64,000 nucleotides of DNA from Scytolyngbya sp. HA4215-MV1 (GTDB lineage: Bacteria; Cyanobacteriota; Cyanobacteriia; Leptolyngbyales; Leptolyngbyaceae). Shown here one piece after another: positions 8,847-18,114 of this stretch. Below the pieces are notes generated by a model. The model saw nothing but the letters and a program-made list of their open reading frames with translations. It did no database searches and was not told where the DNA came from. The DNA is taken from contig JAHHIA010000001.1 in assembly GCA_019359045.1 (NCBI GenBank), positions 124,001-188,000 on the forward strand. The letters run 5' to 3'. Numbering within the stretch: the stretch's first letter is position 1; each line of letters opens with the position of its first letter. Position numbers and translations under genes: made by a program.

Positions 8847-10211
8847 TTAATATTCCCCACAAATTTGCTGAAGCGTAGCTGTGAAGTTTGGATAAGAGAT
8901 GGCAGCGGCTTCAGCTCGATGGATATGGGTTGTCCCAGAGGCATTGAGGGCAGCGATCGCTAGACTCATGGCGATACGGTGGTCGGTGTAGCTATCGACC
9001 TGGGTGCCATATAAAGGAGTGCCTCCGATGATTTCTAACCCATCGGGAAGTTCGCTGACTCTAGCGCCCAAGTGATTGAGTTCGGTTGCCATTGCCTTAA
9101 TGCGATCGCTCTCTTTAACTCTTAGCTCGGCGGCATCTCGAATCACGGTAGTGCCTTCAGCAAACACTGCTGCAACAGCTAGAATCGGGATCTCATCAAT
9201 GAGGCGCGGGATTAAATTTCCTGAAATTGTACAGGCACTCAGGGGAAGACTGCCCGAATGGCTGAGACAACGGACTCGTAAATCGGCAACAGGTTCTCCA
9301 GCAACATCTCTTGGATTTTCAAGCGTAATGTTTGCACCCATGCTTTGGAGGGCTTCTAAAATACCAGTGCGAGTAGGATTGACGCCCACATTTTCAATCG
9401 TCAAGTCAGAACCAGGAACGATCGCTCCTGCTACTAACCAAAAGGCAGCAGAACTGATATCTCCCGGAACCACCACAGTTTGCCCGGTCAGGTGGGCAGG
9501 TCCAGTCACAGTTGCACTATGGGTTTCTGGGTCAGTGGTCAGTTGGGCGCCAAAAGCCCGCAGCATTCGCTCGCTATGATCTCGCGAAAGGGCGGGTTCG
9601 GTAACCGTAGTTTGCCCTTCTGCCATCAGCCCTGCCAACAAAATACAGGATTTAACTTGGGCAGACGCAATTTTAGAGCGGTAATGGATTGGGTGGAGGG
9701 TCTGTCCTTGAATTGCCAGCGGAGCCAAGGCGCCTTGTCGTCTGCCCCAAATTTGTGCTCCCATTTGCTTTAAGGGATCGACAACGCGGGACATCGGACG
9801 AGTTCGCAGCGAAGCATCTCCTGTCACTGCAAAAAAACGATCGGGGTGAGATGCCAGAATTCCTAGCATCAGTCGCAGGGTAGTCCCTGAATTGCCTGAA
9901 TTGAGAACATCTTTAGGTTCAATTAAATTTCCTAGTCCAATACCTCGCACGCGCACTTCTTCTGAGTTGAGTTCGGAAATAGTTGCACCCAAAGCCCGAA
10001 AACACTCTGCTGTACTGCGTGGGTCTTCCCCTAGCAATAGTCCATGAATAATAGTTTCTCCCTGGGCGAGTGCTCCCAACATGAGCGATCGGTGGGAGAT
10101 GGATTTATCACCAGGAATACGAATTCGCCCCTGCAAAGCTAACCCTGATTCAGGTTGCTGAATGGTCAGCGTGTGCTGGAGATCCGTTACATTCAGGGTT
10201 ACGACTGGCAT
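8847..10211 (-). CDS. aroA: 3-phosphoshikimate 1-carboxyvinyltransferase (EPSP synthase)
   Basis: 454 residues from ATG 10211. [20 protein letters not shown] near the N-terminus and [13 protein letters not shown] are the two diagnostic EPSP synthase signatures; [14 protein letters not shown] near the C-terminus carries the catalytic region. The enzyme joins PEP to shikimate 3-phosphate in the chorismate pathway. The length is normal with a slightly extended N-terminus, as often in cyanobacteria. It stands alone as a single-gene unit. Confidence 0.97.
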   Translation of the reverse strand: MPVVTLNVTDLQHTLTIQQPESGLALQGRIRIPGDKSISHRSLMLGALAQGETIIHGLLLGEDPRSTAECFRALGATISELNSEEVRVRGIGLGNLIEPKDVLNSGNSGTTLRLMLGILASHPDRFFAVTGDASLRTRPMSRVVDPLKQMGAQIWGRRQGALAPLAIQGQTLHPIHYRSKIASAQVKSCILLAGLMAEGQTTVTEPALSRDHSERMLRAFGAQLTTDPETHSATVTGPAHLTGQTVVVPGDISSAAFWLVAGAIVPGSDLTIENVGVNPTRTGILEALQSMGANITLENPRDVAGEPVADLRVRCLSHSGSLPLSACTISGNLIPRLIDEIPILAVAAVFAEGTTVIRDAAELRVKESDRIKAMATELNHLGARVSELPDGLEIIGGTPLYGTQVDSYTDHRIAMSLAIAALNASGTTHIHRAEAAAISYPNFTATLQQICGEY

Positions 10212-10378
10212 AGGGATCAGATAGACTATCGAGAGGTTGCGCCTGTTATCCTACCGCTTTCTCAGGGATCTGATCAGTTTTGAAGACTGAGTTTTGACTT
10301 TTCGTTGAATTTTCTAAGTAAAATCGAGAACTCGCTACAATCTCTGTTCGCTTTTCTCTTCACCAGCTCCTCTTTACC

Positions 10379-10861
10379 ATGCTGACGAATCACCGCATGC
10401 CTATTACGCTTTCGCTCGTTTCAACGGATTTACCGATCGGCTGTGGCATTGAGACCGTAGGCACTTTGTATCAAAAAGACACCGAACGGTTCCATTTGTT
10501 ACTCACTGAGCCTCACACAAAGGAGTGGCAACTGGGCGAAGACGAGCAATTTTCTCTCCTGCCGCAACCCCCTCGGCTACTCTGGTTAGAGATTTCTCCC
10601 TATCGAGTCATTTTAACGATGCAGGGAGATGAGCGATTTAGTTATCGCCATCTGTGGGAGCGTGGTATCTATGGGTTAAGCCGCTTTTGGTTACAGGGTG
10701 AAGAGGAAATTGGCAACAGCACTTTGCGACTGCGAAACTTTACCCGCGAATTGACTTTGGAGGGGCGATCGCTCCCACGCGCTCTGCGGATTGATTATGA
10801 ACTCTGGACAGCCAATTTGCAGTTGGGGCGCTATATCTTGAATTTAGAGATTCAGCATTAG
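10379..10861 (+). CDS. Conserved hypothetical protein
   Basis: 160 residues from ATG 10379; an internal ATG at 10397 (MPITLSLVSTDL) is an equally plausible start. It is rich in alternating hydrophobic and polar residues suggesting beta structure, has no signal peptide or membrane helix, and a basic, aromatic centre (SYRHLWERGIYGLSRFWLQ). I do not recognise the family. It is divergent from aroA and convergent with the flavin-binding protein at 10906. Confidence 0.7.
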   Translation: MLTNHRMPITLSLVSTDLPIGCGIETVGTLYQKDTERFHLLLTEPHTKEWQLGEDEQFSLLPQPPRLLWLEISPYRVILTMQGDERFSYRHLWERGIYGLSRFWLQGEEEIGNSTLRLRNFTRELTLEGRSLPRALRIDYELWTANLQLGRYILNLEIQH

Positions 10862-10905
10862 GCTTCAACCCAATTCATGCTTCTAAAATCCTCTCAAACA
10901 GAAAT

Positions 10906-11448
10906 TTACTCGATTAAATACGTGGGTAAACCATCGATGCTGGTCTGATTTTTCTCTTGCCAGTATTGGCGTACTCCTTCCGTTCCTTTTTTTTCTGCCC
11001 ATTGAGTCAAGGTTTCCCGTTCGCCTTCGTACTGATAAAGCGGGACGCCAAAGCCGCAAGAAGTTTGGACGGAATCGATCGTCAGTTGAATAATTTGTCG
11101 CGTCCCGGGTAGAGGCTTAAAGCGAGCATAGAGGGGGTGCCATTCGGCATCTTTGGGACGGATCACACTGCCCTGCCCATATAAACGTAAGATCAGGGGT
11201 TTTTCGGTAAAGCTACAGAACATAATAGTCAGTCGTCTATTTTCGATCAGGTGGGCACTGGTTTCGTTACCGCTGCCAGTGAGATCGAGATAGGCAACTG
11301 TGTGGTCACTGAGACAGCGAAAGGTATTGATGCCTTTGGGAGACAGATTAATCCGTCCAACTTGGGGAGCCGAGGCAGTGAAGAAAATTTGCTGTTGGGC
11401 GATAAATTCTCGCAGAGCATCGGTCAGTGCGGGATAGAACTTTGCCAT
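10906..11448 (-). CDS. Pyridoxamine 5'-phosphate oxidase family (FMN-binding split-barrel) protein
   Basis: 180 residues from ATG 11448; the frame is open two codons further to a TTG, which is less likely. The N-terminal half (FFTASAPQVGRINLSPKG, YLDLTGSGNETSAHLIENRRLTIMFCSF) has the order of strands and the N-E-T region seen in FMN-binding split barrels. Family members reduce or oxidise small substrates with FMN or F420; substrate is unknown here. It sits upstream of nothing obvious, 108 bases beyond the end of tmk in transcription order, so co-transcription with tmk is possible. Confidence 0.75.
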   Translation of the reverse strand: MAKFYPALTDALREFIAQQQIFFTASAPQVGRINLSPKGINTFRCLSDHTVAYLDLTGSGNETSAHLIENRRLTIMFCSFTEKPLILRLYGQGSVIRPKDAEWHPLYARFKPLPGTRQIIQLTIDSVQTSCGFGVPLYQYEGERETLTQWAEKKGTEGVRQYWQEKNQTSIDGLPTYLIE

Positions 11449-11562
11449 ACGCAATTGGGAATAGATTGTAGAGTCTGGAACTCTAATAATTAATCTAATT
11501 GAGGTATTTTTTTAAGAAAAATTTGATGGTTATAGCATTGAGATTTTTAAAGTCTAAATCCT

Positions 11563-12234
11563 TTATGATTCATACCATTGGGTCAGTTTTTCGGTCAGGA
11601 TTTCTTGAATTTGCTGAGTCACTTCGATTTCGCTGAAACTGGCATCAATGCGGATAATCCGTTCAGGAAAGCTGATTGCCAGGGCGTTGAAACCTTGCTG
11701 AACTCGTTGATGAAATGAGAGATCGGCTTTTTCCAGACGATCGCCCTCTCCCCGATTGCGGGTGCGAGTTAACCCCTCTGCCGCGTCCACATCCAGCCAT
11801 AGGGTGAGGTCACTCTGAAGTCCATCGGTGGCGATTTGATTGAGTTGATCGATTAATTCCAGACTCAGACCACGACCGTAGCCCTGATAGGCAATTGTGG
11901 AATCGGTATAGCGATCGCACAAAATTAAAGATCCAGCCGTGAGTTCTGGCTTTAGCATTTGCTGAATGTGTTGTGCCCGATCAGCCGCATACAGTAGCAA
12001 TTCTGCCTGATCCCAGAGGGGTTCCTGAGGAGGGGGGGTAAGGAGGAGTTGTCTGATTTCGCGCCCAACCTCAGTTCCCCCTGGTTCGCGAGTAATAATC
12101 AAACGACGGAGCACATCTCTGGCTTGCAAGCGCTCGCACCAACCACTTTCTAGAAGCCACTGGTACGATCGCTTTAACTGCGTCGTCTTGCCACTGCCTT
12201 CTACTCCTTCAAACACAATCAAGCGACCGTTCAT
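11563..12234 (-). CDS. tmk: Thymidylate kinase
   Basis: 223 residues from ATG 12234. The P-loop FEGVEGSGKTTQLK is at residues 8-21, the DR(Y/H) motif LCDRYTDSTIAYQGYGRG is central, and the LID region is rich in arginine (TRTRNRGEGDRLEKAD). It phosphorylates dTMP to dTDP for DNA synthesis. The length is normal. Confidence 0.95.
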   Translation of the reverse strand: MNGRLIVFEGVEGSGKTTQLKRSYQWLLESGWCERLQARDVLRRLIITREPGGTEVGREIRQLLLTPPPQEPLWDQAELLLYAADRAQHIQQMLKPELTAGSLILCDRYTDSTIAYQGYGRGLSLELIDQLNQIATDGLQSDLTLWLDVDAAEGLTRTRNRGEGDRLEKADLSFHQRVQQGFNALAISFPERIIRIDASFSEIEVTQQIQEILTEKLTQWYES

Positions 12235-12454
12235 AAATGCAGCGACCGTCCATTCTAGAATGATCTGAAATGTCTCTGTATAAGCCTACATGAGTTCCCG
12301 CTTAGTTGGGGATGGAATGTGCCAGAGGACACTCAGGAATCTAAGTTCGTTAACGAGAGGTTTTTCAGTGTATGGTTTTGTCTTGTTGTCATAACACCGA
12401 ATGTTGAGTAGCTAAATTCTCCTGCTTGAGAAGAATGGGGTTAAGAGGAATTGG

Positions 12455-13789
12455 ATGACGGCAAACGAACAGATAGATACGGGCTGGTCAGGAATACAAG
12501 CGATCGTTGGGACGACAGGAATACAACTGGCGCAGGAGCAACCTCAAGACTGGCACGATCGCATGAACCAGGTTTTGAGTCAACCCCAGCAGTTGCAATG
12601 GCTGGTTTCACCTCATAGCCCTGAAGCGTTGGCAGAGGTGGTTGCTTGTGCAGCTCAAAACCGATGGAAGATGTTGCCTTGCGGGGCAGGGAGCAAACTG
12701 GGCTGGGGTGGACAGGTTGCCGGAGTGGATCTCTTGATCAGTACGGCTCGGTTGAATCGGGTGATTGAACATGCGATCGGAGATTTAACGGTTACCGTCG
12801 AAGCGGGCACCCGTTTGGCAGATCTCCAGGCAGTGTTGGCAAAAGCGGGACAGTTTTTGGCGATCGACCCAACGTATCCAGCGCAGGCGACGATCGGGGG
12901 GATTGTTGCCACGGCAGATGCAGGTTCCTGGCGGCAACGGTATGGTGGCGTGCGCGATATGTTGCTGGGGGTGTCTTTTGTGCGATCGGATGGGCAACTG
13001 GTAAAAGCTGGGGGGCGAGTCGTCAAGAATGTGGCGGGCTACGACCTCATGAAGCTATTTACCGGATCGTATGGGACCTTGGGCATTCTCACTCAACTCA
13101 CCTTGCGAGTTTATCCTTTGCCAGAAGCGTCTCAAACAGTAATGCTCACTGGGGATGCAACGGCGATCGCCCAGGCAAGTCAAACCCTGCTCAACTCGGC
13201 ACTGACGCCAACAGCCCATGATTTACTGTCGTCTCAAGTGGTCGATCGTTGGGAAACTGGCAAGGGTATGGGACTAGTACTACAGTTCCAAGGCATTCTT
13301 CCCAGTGTCCAGGAGCAAGTTGATCGGGTTCTAGGTTTGGCCCAGCAACTTGGGCTGAGACAAACTCTAGTTAAAGAGGTAGAGGAATCTGCTTTATGGC
13401 AGAGATTGACAGAATTGATGCAACTTGCTCCCTTCAGCGAAGTGATTACTTGCAAAATAGGAGTACAGGCAACCGGAGCAGTGCGGAGTTTGAGTGAGTT
13501 GGAAAAAATTTGCGATCGCCCAATACGGGGACGCGTTCATGTCGGGAGTGGGGTAGGTCAACTTGCCCTCTTGCAGCCAGAATGTTCACCTGAAATGCTC
13601 TCCCAAATGAGACATTTGTGTCAGGAGGAAGGCGGGTTTCTTTCCGTTCTTCAGGCGCCAGTTGCGTTGAAGCAGAAAATTGACGTTTGGGGATATCGCG
13701 GCAATGCCCTGGATTTGATGAAAACGCTGAAACATCAATTCGATCCGCTGCATTTGTTGAGTCCGCAACGTTTTGAGAGAGATATTTAA
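12455..13789 (+). CDS. glcE: Glycolate oxidase FAD-binding subunit GlcE-like
   Basis: 444 residues. The N-terminal half is a PCMH-type FAD-binding domain (KMLPCGAGSKLGWGG, VEAGTRLADLQAVLAKAGQFLAIDPTYP, ATIGGIVATADAG, GGRVVKNVAGYDLMKLFTGSYGTLGILTQLTLRVYPLPE). GlcE is a subunit of the GlcDEF glycolate dehydrogenase, which feeds the photorespiratory pathway. glcF follows one base after the stop codon, so the two are translated as an operon. No glcD is in the window; in cyanobacteria it is usually elsewhere. Confidence 0.88.
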   Translation: MTANEQIDTGWSGIQAIVGTTGIQLAQEQPQDWHDRMNQVLSQPQQLQWLVSPHSPEALAEVVACAAQNRWKMLPCGAGSKLGWGGQVAGVDLLISTARLNRVIEHAIGDLTVTVEAGTRLADLQAVLAKAGQFLAIDPTYPAQATIGGIVATADAGSWRQRYGGVRDMLLGVSFVRSDGQLVKAGGRVVKNVAGYDLMKLFTGSYGTLGILTQLTLRVYPLPEASQTVMLTGDATAIAQASQTLLNSALTPTAHDLLSSQVVDRWETGKGMGLVLQFQGILPSVQEQVDRVLGLAQQLGLRQTLVKEVEESALWQRLTELMQLAPFSEVITCKIGVQATGAVRSLSELEKICDRPIRGRVHVGSGVGQLALLQPECSPEMLSQMRHLCQEEGGFLSVLQAPVALKQKIDVWGYRGNALDLMKTLKHQFDPLHLLSPQRFERDI

Positions 13790-13790
13790 A

Positions 13791-15146
13791 ATGAATCAAG
13801 AAGTGAGGAATCAGCCTTCAACCCTTAACCCTCCTATCTTTTTCCCAGCCTTTGATGCGGATCATCCGCCTGACTCCAAACTCATCGATACCTGTGTTCA
13901 CTGTGGTTTTTGTCTGTCTACTTGCCCCAGCTATCGGGTGATTGGCAAAGAGACCGATTCACCCAGAGGGCGCATCTATTTAATGGATGGAGTCAATGAG
14001 GGCGAAATTCCCCTTTCACCTGCCACAGTAGAACACTTCGATTCTTGTCTGGGTTGTCTTGCCTGTGTCACGACCTGTCCCTCTGGGGTGCAGTACGACC
14101 AGTTGATTGCGGCTACTCGCCCCCAAATTGAGCGCAATCATACTCGCTCTCTGCCAGAAAAGCTGTTGCGACAATTGATCTTTTCGCTCTTTCCCTACCC
14201 CGATCGCATGAGGTGGTTGCTGCGTCCGCTGGGACTCTATCAACAATCTGGGTTGCAAAAGCTAGTGCGATCGCTCAATTTCCTGAACCGGATCTCGCCG
14301 CAACTGGCAGCGATGGAAGCGATCTTGCCACGCATCTCTCCCCAAGCTTTCCAAGATGCCGTACCCGAACGAGTGCCTGCCCAGGGTAAAACGCGCTATC
14401 GGGTAGGACTGTTGTTGGGCTGTGTACAGCGACTGTTTAATCCAGAGGTGAACGATGCGACAGTCCGAGTTTTGACTGCCAATGGCTGCGAAGTGATTGC
14501 ACCGAAAAGTCAGGGCTGTTGTGGGGCGCTATCGCATCACCAGGGACAGGAAGCTCAGGCAAAAGCGTTGGCAAGACAAACGATCGACAGCTTTAGCCAT
14601 GCCAATTTGGATTTTGTCTTAACTAATGCTTCTGGGTGTGGACATACCTTAAAAGAATATGCTCACATTTTGCAAGACGATCCTATCTATGCCGACCAAG
14701 CCAAAGCTTTTGTCACTAAAGTGCGAGATGTACAGGAATTTTTAGCAGAAGTAGGGGTGACTGCCAAGCTTTTCCCACTGCAAACCACGCCTTTAACCGT
14801 GGTATATCAAGATGCTTGCCATATGTTGCATGGACAAAAAATCAGTGTGCAACCCCGCCAATTGCTAAAGCAAATTCCGGGAATACAGCTCCGTGAGCCC
14901 GTAGACGCTGCGCTTTGTTGTGGTAGTGCTGGGGTTTATAACATTTTGCAACCGGAGGTAGCAGCCGAACTGGGGCAACAGAAAGTTGAAAATCTTACGA
15001 ACACAGGTGCTTCTGTGATTGCTTCTGCCAATATTGGTTGCTATGTCCAGATCACTCGGCATTTGCAACTTCAGGGCAAAAACATCTCTGTGCTTCACCC
15101 GATGCAACTGTTGGATTACTCGATTCGTCATATCAACCTCCCATAA
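13791..15146 (+). CDS. glcF: Glycolate oxidase iron-sulfur subunit GlcF
   Basis: 451 residues from ATG 13791, one base after the glcE stop. Two ferredoxin-type clusters are visible: CVHCGFCLSTCPSY and CLGCLACVTTCPSG. Two CCG-type cysteine-rich domains follow (GCCGALSHHQGQ and ACHMLHGQKISVQP..ALCCGSAGVY), which place it in the GlcF/HdrB-like family. It carries electrons from glycolate oxidation to the respiratory chain. A hairpin at 15190-15214 probably ends the operon. Confidence 0.92.
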   Translation: MNQEVRNQPSTLNPPIFFPAFDADHPPDSKLIDTCVHCGFCLSTCPSYRVIGKETDSPRGRIYLMDGVNEGEIPLSPATVEHFDSCLGCLACVTTCPSGVQYDQLIAATRPQIERNHTRSLPEKLLRQLIFSLFPYPDRMRWLLRPLGLYQQSGLQKLVRSLNFLNRISPQLAAMEAILPRISPQAFQDAVPERVPAQGKTRYRVGLLLGCVQRLFNPEVNDATVRVLTANGCEVIAPKSQGCCGALSHHQGQEAQAKALARQTIDSFSHANLDFVLTNASGCGHTLKEYAHILQDDPIYADQAKAFVTKVRDVQEFLAEVGVTAKLFPLQTTPLTVVYQDACHMLHGQKISVQPRQLLKQIPGIQLREPVDAALCCGSAGVYNILQPEVAAELGQQKVENLTNTGASVIASANIGCYVQITRHLQLQGKNISVLHPMQLLDYSIRHINLP

Positions 15147-15189
15147 CGAACGATCGCGCCGTTTTTCAATTAGCGCTAAAAAATTTTGT

Positions 15190-15214
15190 CCCCGAATTCC
15201 TTAGGAATTCGGGG
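15190..15214 (+). terminator. Strong stem-loop after glcF
   Basis: CCCCGAATTCC (15190-15200) and GGAATTCGGGG (15204-15214) form a perfect 11-bp stem with loop TTA, about 45 bases after the glcF stop. AT-rich flanks (AAATTTTGT before, AATTTG after) fit an intrinsic terminator, though the U-run is short. Confidence 0.65.
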
Positions 15215-15442
15215 AATTTGGCGCGATCGTCCCATCAGAATTTGCCAGACACCTGTCATCTTGCTAAGATATATAAAGTCGTAATGACTATGACTTAATA
15301 TACTGAATTGCCTCTGATTGAGTGGAATCACTGTTGATGCCATTTTTTCGGAGCGACTAAGACAGATCAAAACGAATCATCAACATCACGCACTTTGATG
15401 AGTAAAAAAATCACTTAAAGTTCAAGTTGCGGTATCAGTCCT

Positions 15443-15994
15443 ATGGTGAAAATTGTTGGTATTAGTGGTAGCTTACGGCAAGGCTCTCATAGCCAGCAGG
15501 CGTTGCAACTCGTTGCAGCAAGGTTAGAAGCTTTGGGTGCTTCGGTGGAGATTCTGGATCTCCGGACGCTGAATTTGCCATTTTGTGATGGTTCCCAAGA
15601 TTATCCAGACTATCCAGATGTTGAGCGGTTACGAGACACGGTGAAACAAGCAGATGGACTCATTCTGGCGACGCCAGAATACCACGGTAGCCTCAGTGGT
15701 GTCCTCAAAAATGTTCTGGATTTGATGAGTTTTGATCAGCTTTCCAACAAAGTAGCCGGTTTGATTAGTGTTCTGGGCGGGCAATCAAACAGTAACTCTT
15801 TAAATGATTTGCGCGTGATTCTGCGCTGGGTTCATACCTGGGTGATTCCGGAACAAGTTGCGATTGGACAGGCATGGCAAGCCTTTGGAGAGGATGGCAA
15901 ATTACTGGATAAAAAGCTATCTCAACGCTTTGATCAATTTTCCGAAAGCTTGCTTGAGAACACCCGTCGCTTGAGAGGTTCAATTATCGAATAA
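15443..15994 (+). CDS. NADPH-dependent FMN reductase
   Basis: 183 residues from ATG 15443. The N-terminal flavodoxin-like phosphate loop VGISGSLRQGSHSQQAL and the central ATPEYHGSLSGVLKNVLDLM motif are diagnostic of the NAD(P)H-dependent FMN reductase/azoreductase/ChrR group. It reduces quinones, chromate or azo compounds with NAD(P)H in related proteins; the in vivo substrate here is unknown. Single-gene unit, convergent with the small gene at 16245, with a shared hairpin at 16193-16215. Confidence 0.88.
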   Translation: MVKIVGISGSLRQGSHSQQALQLVAARLEALGASVEILDLRTLNLPFCDGSQDYPDYPDVERLRDTVKQADGLILATPEYHGSLSGVLKNVLDLMSFDQLSNKVAGLISVLGGQSNSNSLNDLRVILRWVHTWVIPEQVAIGQAWQAFGEDGKLLDKKLSQRFDQFSESLLENTRRLRGSIIE

Positions 15995-16192
15995 AACAAA
16001 ATCCTTGATTGCCTGAACATCACGCCAAGAAATTATGGGTGTTATTCCCATGGCTTATCTGATGTTCTTCTAATTTAAGCAACAAAAAATACCCAAGTGA
16101 TGAAAATGCTAGCTTATTTTTAGAAAGATTTCTCAAAGAGACGTTTCAAAATCTAGACAGAATCTCATCAGCTTTGTTGCAGGAAAGATCAG

Positions 16193-16215
16193 TCTCGCCA
16201 AAATTCTTGGCGAGA
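16193..16215. terminator. Bidirectional stem-loop between convergent genes
   Basis: TCTCGCCAA (16193-16201) and TTGGCGAGA (16207-16215) form a perfect 9-bp stem with loop AATTC, placed 30 bases from the end of the small minus-strand gene and 200 bases from the FMN reductase end. It probably serves the minus-strand gene or both. Confidence 0.55.
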
Positions 16216-16244
16216 TTGGATATTTCACTCGTACCATAAATGGA

Positions 16245-16475
16245 TCAGAATTCTAAAGCTCGATAAAGAGCTGGTAACTCCGTGGAAACAGCGTCCAGTT
16301 CAAACAAACTGTCCAAGCGTTTACTCTTCATCCGAGCAGAAAGAAATTCATTTAGAGCAAGTAGGTACGAACAGCGCTTTCTTTTATCTCCACGCACCTG
16401 AATATTTAGTAAAGAAGTGAGTTCTCGTAAATCATCCAGATCAAGTTCAAGCGCAACAGACTTTTTGGTAGCCAT
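16245..16475 (-). CDS. Small hypothetical protein (76 aa)
   Basis: ATG at 16475, 76 residues: MATKKSVALELDLDDLREL then a basic centre (QVRGDKRKR) and an acidic, leucine-rich C-terminus. No cysteine pair, signal or membrane segment. I do not recognise it. It is divergently arranged with the PadR regulator, with a 249-base shared upstream region containing an inverted repeat; it may be the regulator's target, which is inference only. Confidence 0.55.
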   Translation of the reverse strand: MATKKSVALELDLDDLRELTSLLNIQVRGDKRKRCSYLLALNEFLSARMKSKRLDSLFELDAVSTELPALYRALEF

Positions 16476-16590
16476 TTTGACCGTTAGTTTTCAAATACGG
16501 AGCTGCAAGTTGCGACCAGATTTTCGAAGCTGCCCACTTAAAGCAGAAAAAGGCGTTTTTCGTAAGATAGAGTAAGCTATGTATAGGTGT

Positions 16591-16616
16591 CTAGGGGTGT
16601 GTTTTTTTACCCCTAG
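16591..16616. promoter_or_regulatory. Inverted repeat in divergent promoter region
   Basis: CTAGGGGT (16591-16598) and ACCCCTAG (16609-16616) are perfect 8-bp arms with a 10-base spacer containing seven T. It lies between the divergent small gene (16475) and padR-like gene (16725). It could be a regulator binding site, or a weak terminator. PadR operators usually have ATGT-N8-ACAT arms, which this does not match. Confidence 0.4.
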
Positions 16617-16724
16617 TACTTTAGGACATAACGTAACTCCAAAACTGCTGATTAGTTTAGGGAAATTCAACAAAAGTCGCAAGACTAGAACGAGTGATTT
16701 TATTGCTGGACAGGTTGGACCATT

Positions 16725-17090
16725 ATGCAGCTTGAAGATGTTTATCAATTTTTCAAGAATCCTCCGATAGCCTATCTCAATTACGAGCTAGCGGTAGGCT
16801 ATATTTTCTCGGTGTTGCTGAAGAAAGATTCGTACGGTACTGAATTGATTCAATTGCTTGAGGTAGAGCACCCAAACTATCGATTGTCAGACACTGTACT
16901 GTATGGTGCACTTAATTTTCTGGAAGGAGAAGGACTGATTACAAGTTATTGGAAAAAATTGGAAGGTCGAGGACGACCTCGCCGAATGTATCAAATTCTT
17001 CCGCAGGCGCAAACCAATGCCGAAGACTTGGCGCAGCTCTGGGAAACATATATGGAAAATAATCGTAAAACTAGAGATCCCGCGGAATAA
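16725..17090 (+). CDS. PadR family transcriptional regulator
   Basis: 121 residues from ATG 16725. The winged-helix domain spans about residues 20-95, with VGYIFSVLLKKDSYGTELIQ, RLSDTVLYGALNFLEGEGLI and the wing WKKLEGRGRPRRMYQI, which is the characteristic PadR core. The N-terminal MQLEDVYQFFKNPPIAYLN extension is seen in cyanobacterial members. It lacks the long C-terminal dimerisation helix of subfamily 1. The target is unknown. A perfect 12-bp terminator hairpin follows at 17114-17150. Confidence 0.88.
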   Translation: MQLEDVYQFFKNPPIAYLNYELAVGYIFSVLLKKDSYGTELIQLLEVEHPNYRLSDTVLYGALNFLEGEGLITSYWKKLEGRGRPRRMYQILPQAQTNAEDLAQLWETYMENNRKTRDPAE

Positions 17091-17113
17091 TTGCCTGAAA
17101 AATGTCAGTTATT

Positions 17114-17152
17114 AAAATTCATCGGCATTGCTAGACAACCGATGAATTTTTT
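17114..17152 (+). terminator. Intrinsic terminator of the PadR gene
   Basis: AAAATTCATCGG (17114-17125) and CCGATGAATTTT (17139-17150) form a perfect 12-bp stem with a 13-base loop, and T continues to 17152. It begins 24 bases after the padR stop. The U-tract is built into the 3' arm. Confidence 0.75.
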
Positions 17153-17348
17153 ACTGCAAAAATATTAAGCTAAATTGAGTAATTCTAAAAATATTCTTAA
17201 GTTGCTACCCATGTTAAGTTGGGTAGTTTGACCTCTCCCTTTATTTATTGGGATCTGGGAAGATCAAAGAGTAATAGTAAATCGCTGGCTGAAGAGCTGG
17301 TATTTAATAACCTGAGACCCTAGGCTGCTAAAGCTTGGGGTCTCTTTT
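17153..17348 (+). ncRNA. Candidate small RNA ending in a strong terminator
   Basis: This stretch has no credible reading frame but ends in a strong intrinsic terminator (17314-17348), and it begins after the PadR gene's own terminator. A second terminator with no gene in front implies a separate non-coding transcript. Inside it a hairpin CTACCCA/TGGGTAG (17205-17211 with 17220-17226) is present. The 5' end is not determined. It does not match the 6S RNA or Yfr1 patterns I know. It could alternatively be a read-through safeguard. Confidence 0.4.
17314..17348 (+). terminator. Strong Rho-independent terminator
   Basis: GAGACCCTAGGCT (17314-17326) pairs with AGCTTGGGGTCTC (17332-17344) as a 13-bp stem including two G-U wobbles, with loop GCTAA, followed by TTTTAT. 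It is the most canonical terminator in the window. Confidence 0.8.
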
Positions 17349-17664
17349 ATGGAAAATTAGCAGACCTCAATCTGTCCTTTCGTCGGCTCGATTTAGATCC
17401 CTCCATGGCTCTGACATTTTTTGCTGATCTGGTTAGCTGAAAAAATTAAGTGGGTTGGATAGAATCATGTGCCATTTAATATGAGTACCAATTCTACAAG
17501 GTTCGCTGGTGTAACGCCTGGTCAATAAGATTTTAAGAATACTTGTTTTCTTGGAGCACCTCTATTACTCCCACCTGTAAGGAACCAGTTTAGGGATTGT
17601 CCTTTGGCTCACTTCTAGCTGAAAATGGGAATACATTTATCCAATGAGATCTTAATGGGTATCC
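17349..17664. other. Intergenic region, nothing assignable
   Basis: About 315 bases between the orphan terminator and yjbQ. I see no gene, clear promoter or repeat in it. Confidence 0.5.
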
Positions 17665-18105
17665 ATGTTGATTATTCATCAAATATTTGGGCTAGAAACT
17701 GAGCAGGGAATTGGTGTCTACAACATTACACCTCAAATCAATCATTTCCTCAAATCCAGCCTGATTCAACAGGGTCAGGTTCTCATTTTTTCTCGCCACA
17801 CAACCACAGCTTTAGCGATTAATGAACATGAAGAAAGGTTATTGAAAGATATTAAAAAGTATCTCAGAAAATTAGCCCCAGAATCAGATAAATATTTGCA
17901 CAATGATCTCCATTTAAGACCTGATATTCCTGCGGATGAGCCAATGAATGCCCATTCGCACTTAATGGCAATGACGTTGAGTACCAGCGAAGTAATTCCA
18001 ATTGTGGATGGCAAATTGGCGTTGGGAACTTATCAGTCAGTTCTGTTTTTTGAGTTGGATGGACCTCGTCAACGAACAGTATCTTGTCAGATCTTTGGAA
18101 ATTGA
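17665..18105 (+). CDS. YjbQ family protein (UPF0047)
   Basis: 146 residues from ATG 17665. FSRHTTTALAINEHEERLLKDI, HNDLHLRPDIPADEPMNAHSHL and LALGTYQSVLFFELDGPRQRTV are the conserved YjbQ blocks; the histidines form the presumed metal site. Members have weak thiamine-phosphate synthase activity in E. coli complementation, but the physiological role is unsettled. The O-methyltransferase gene follows after 9 bases, so they are probably co-transcribed. Confidence 0.9.
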   Translation: MLIIHQIFGLETEQGIGVYNITPQINHFLKSSLIQQGQVLIFSRHTTTALAINEHEERLLKDIKKYLRKLAPESDKYLHNDLHLRPDIPADEPMNAHSHLMAMTLSTSEVIPIVDGKLALGTYQSVLFFELDGPRQRTVSCQIFGN

Positions 18106-18114
18106 GATCCTCAA

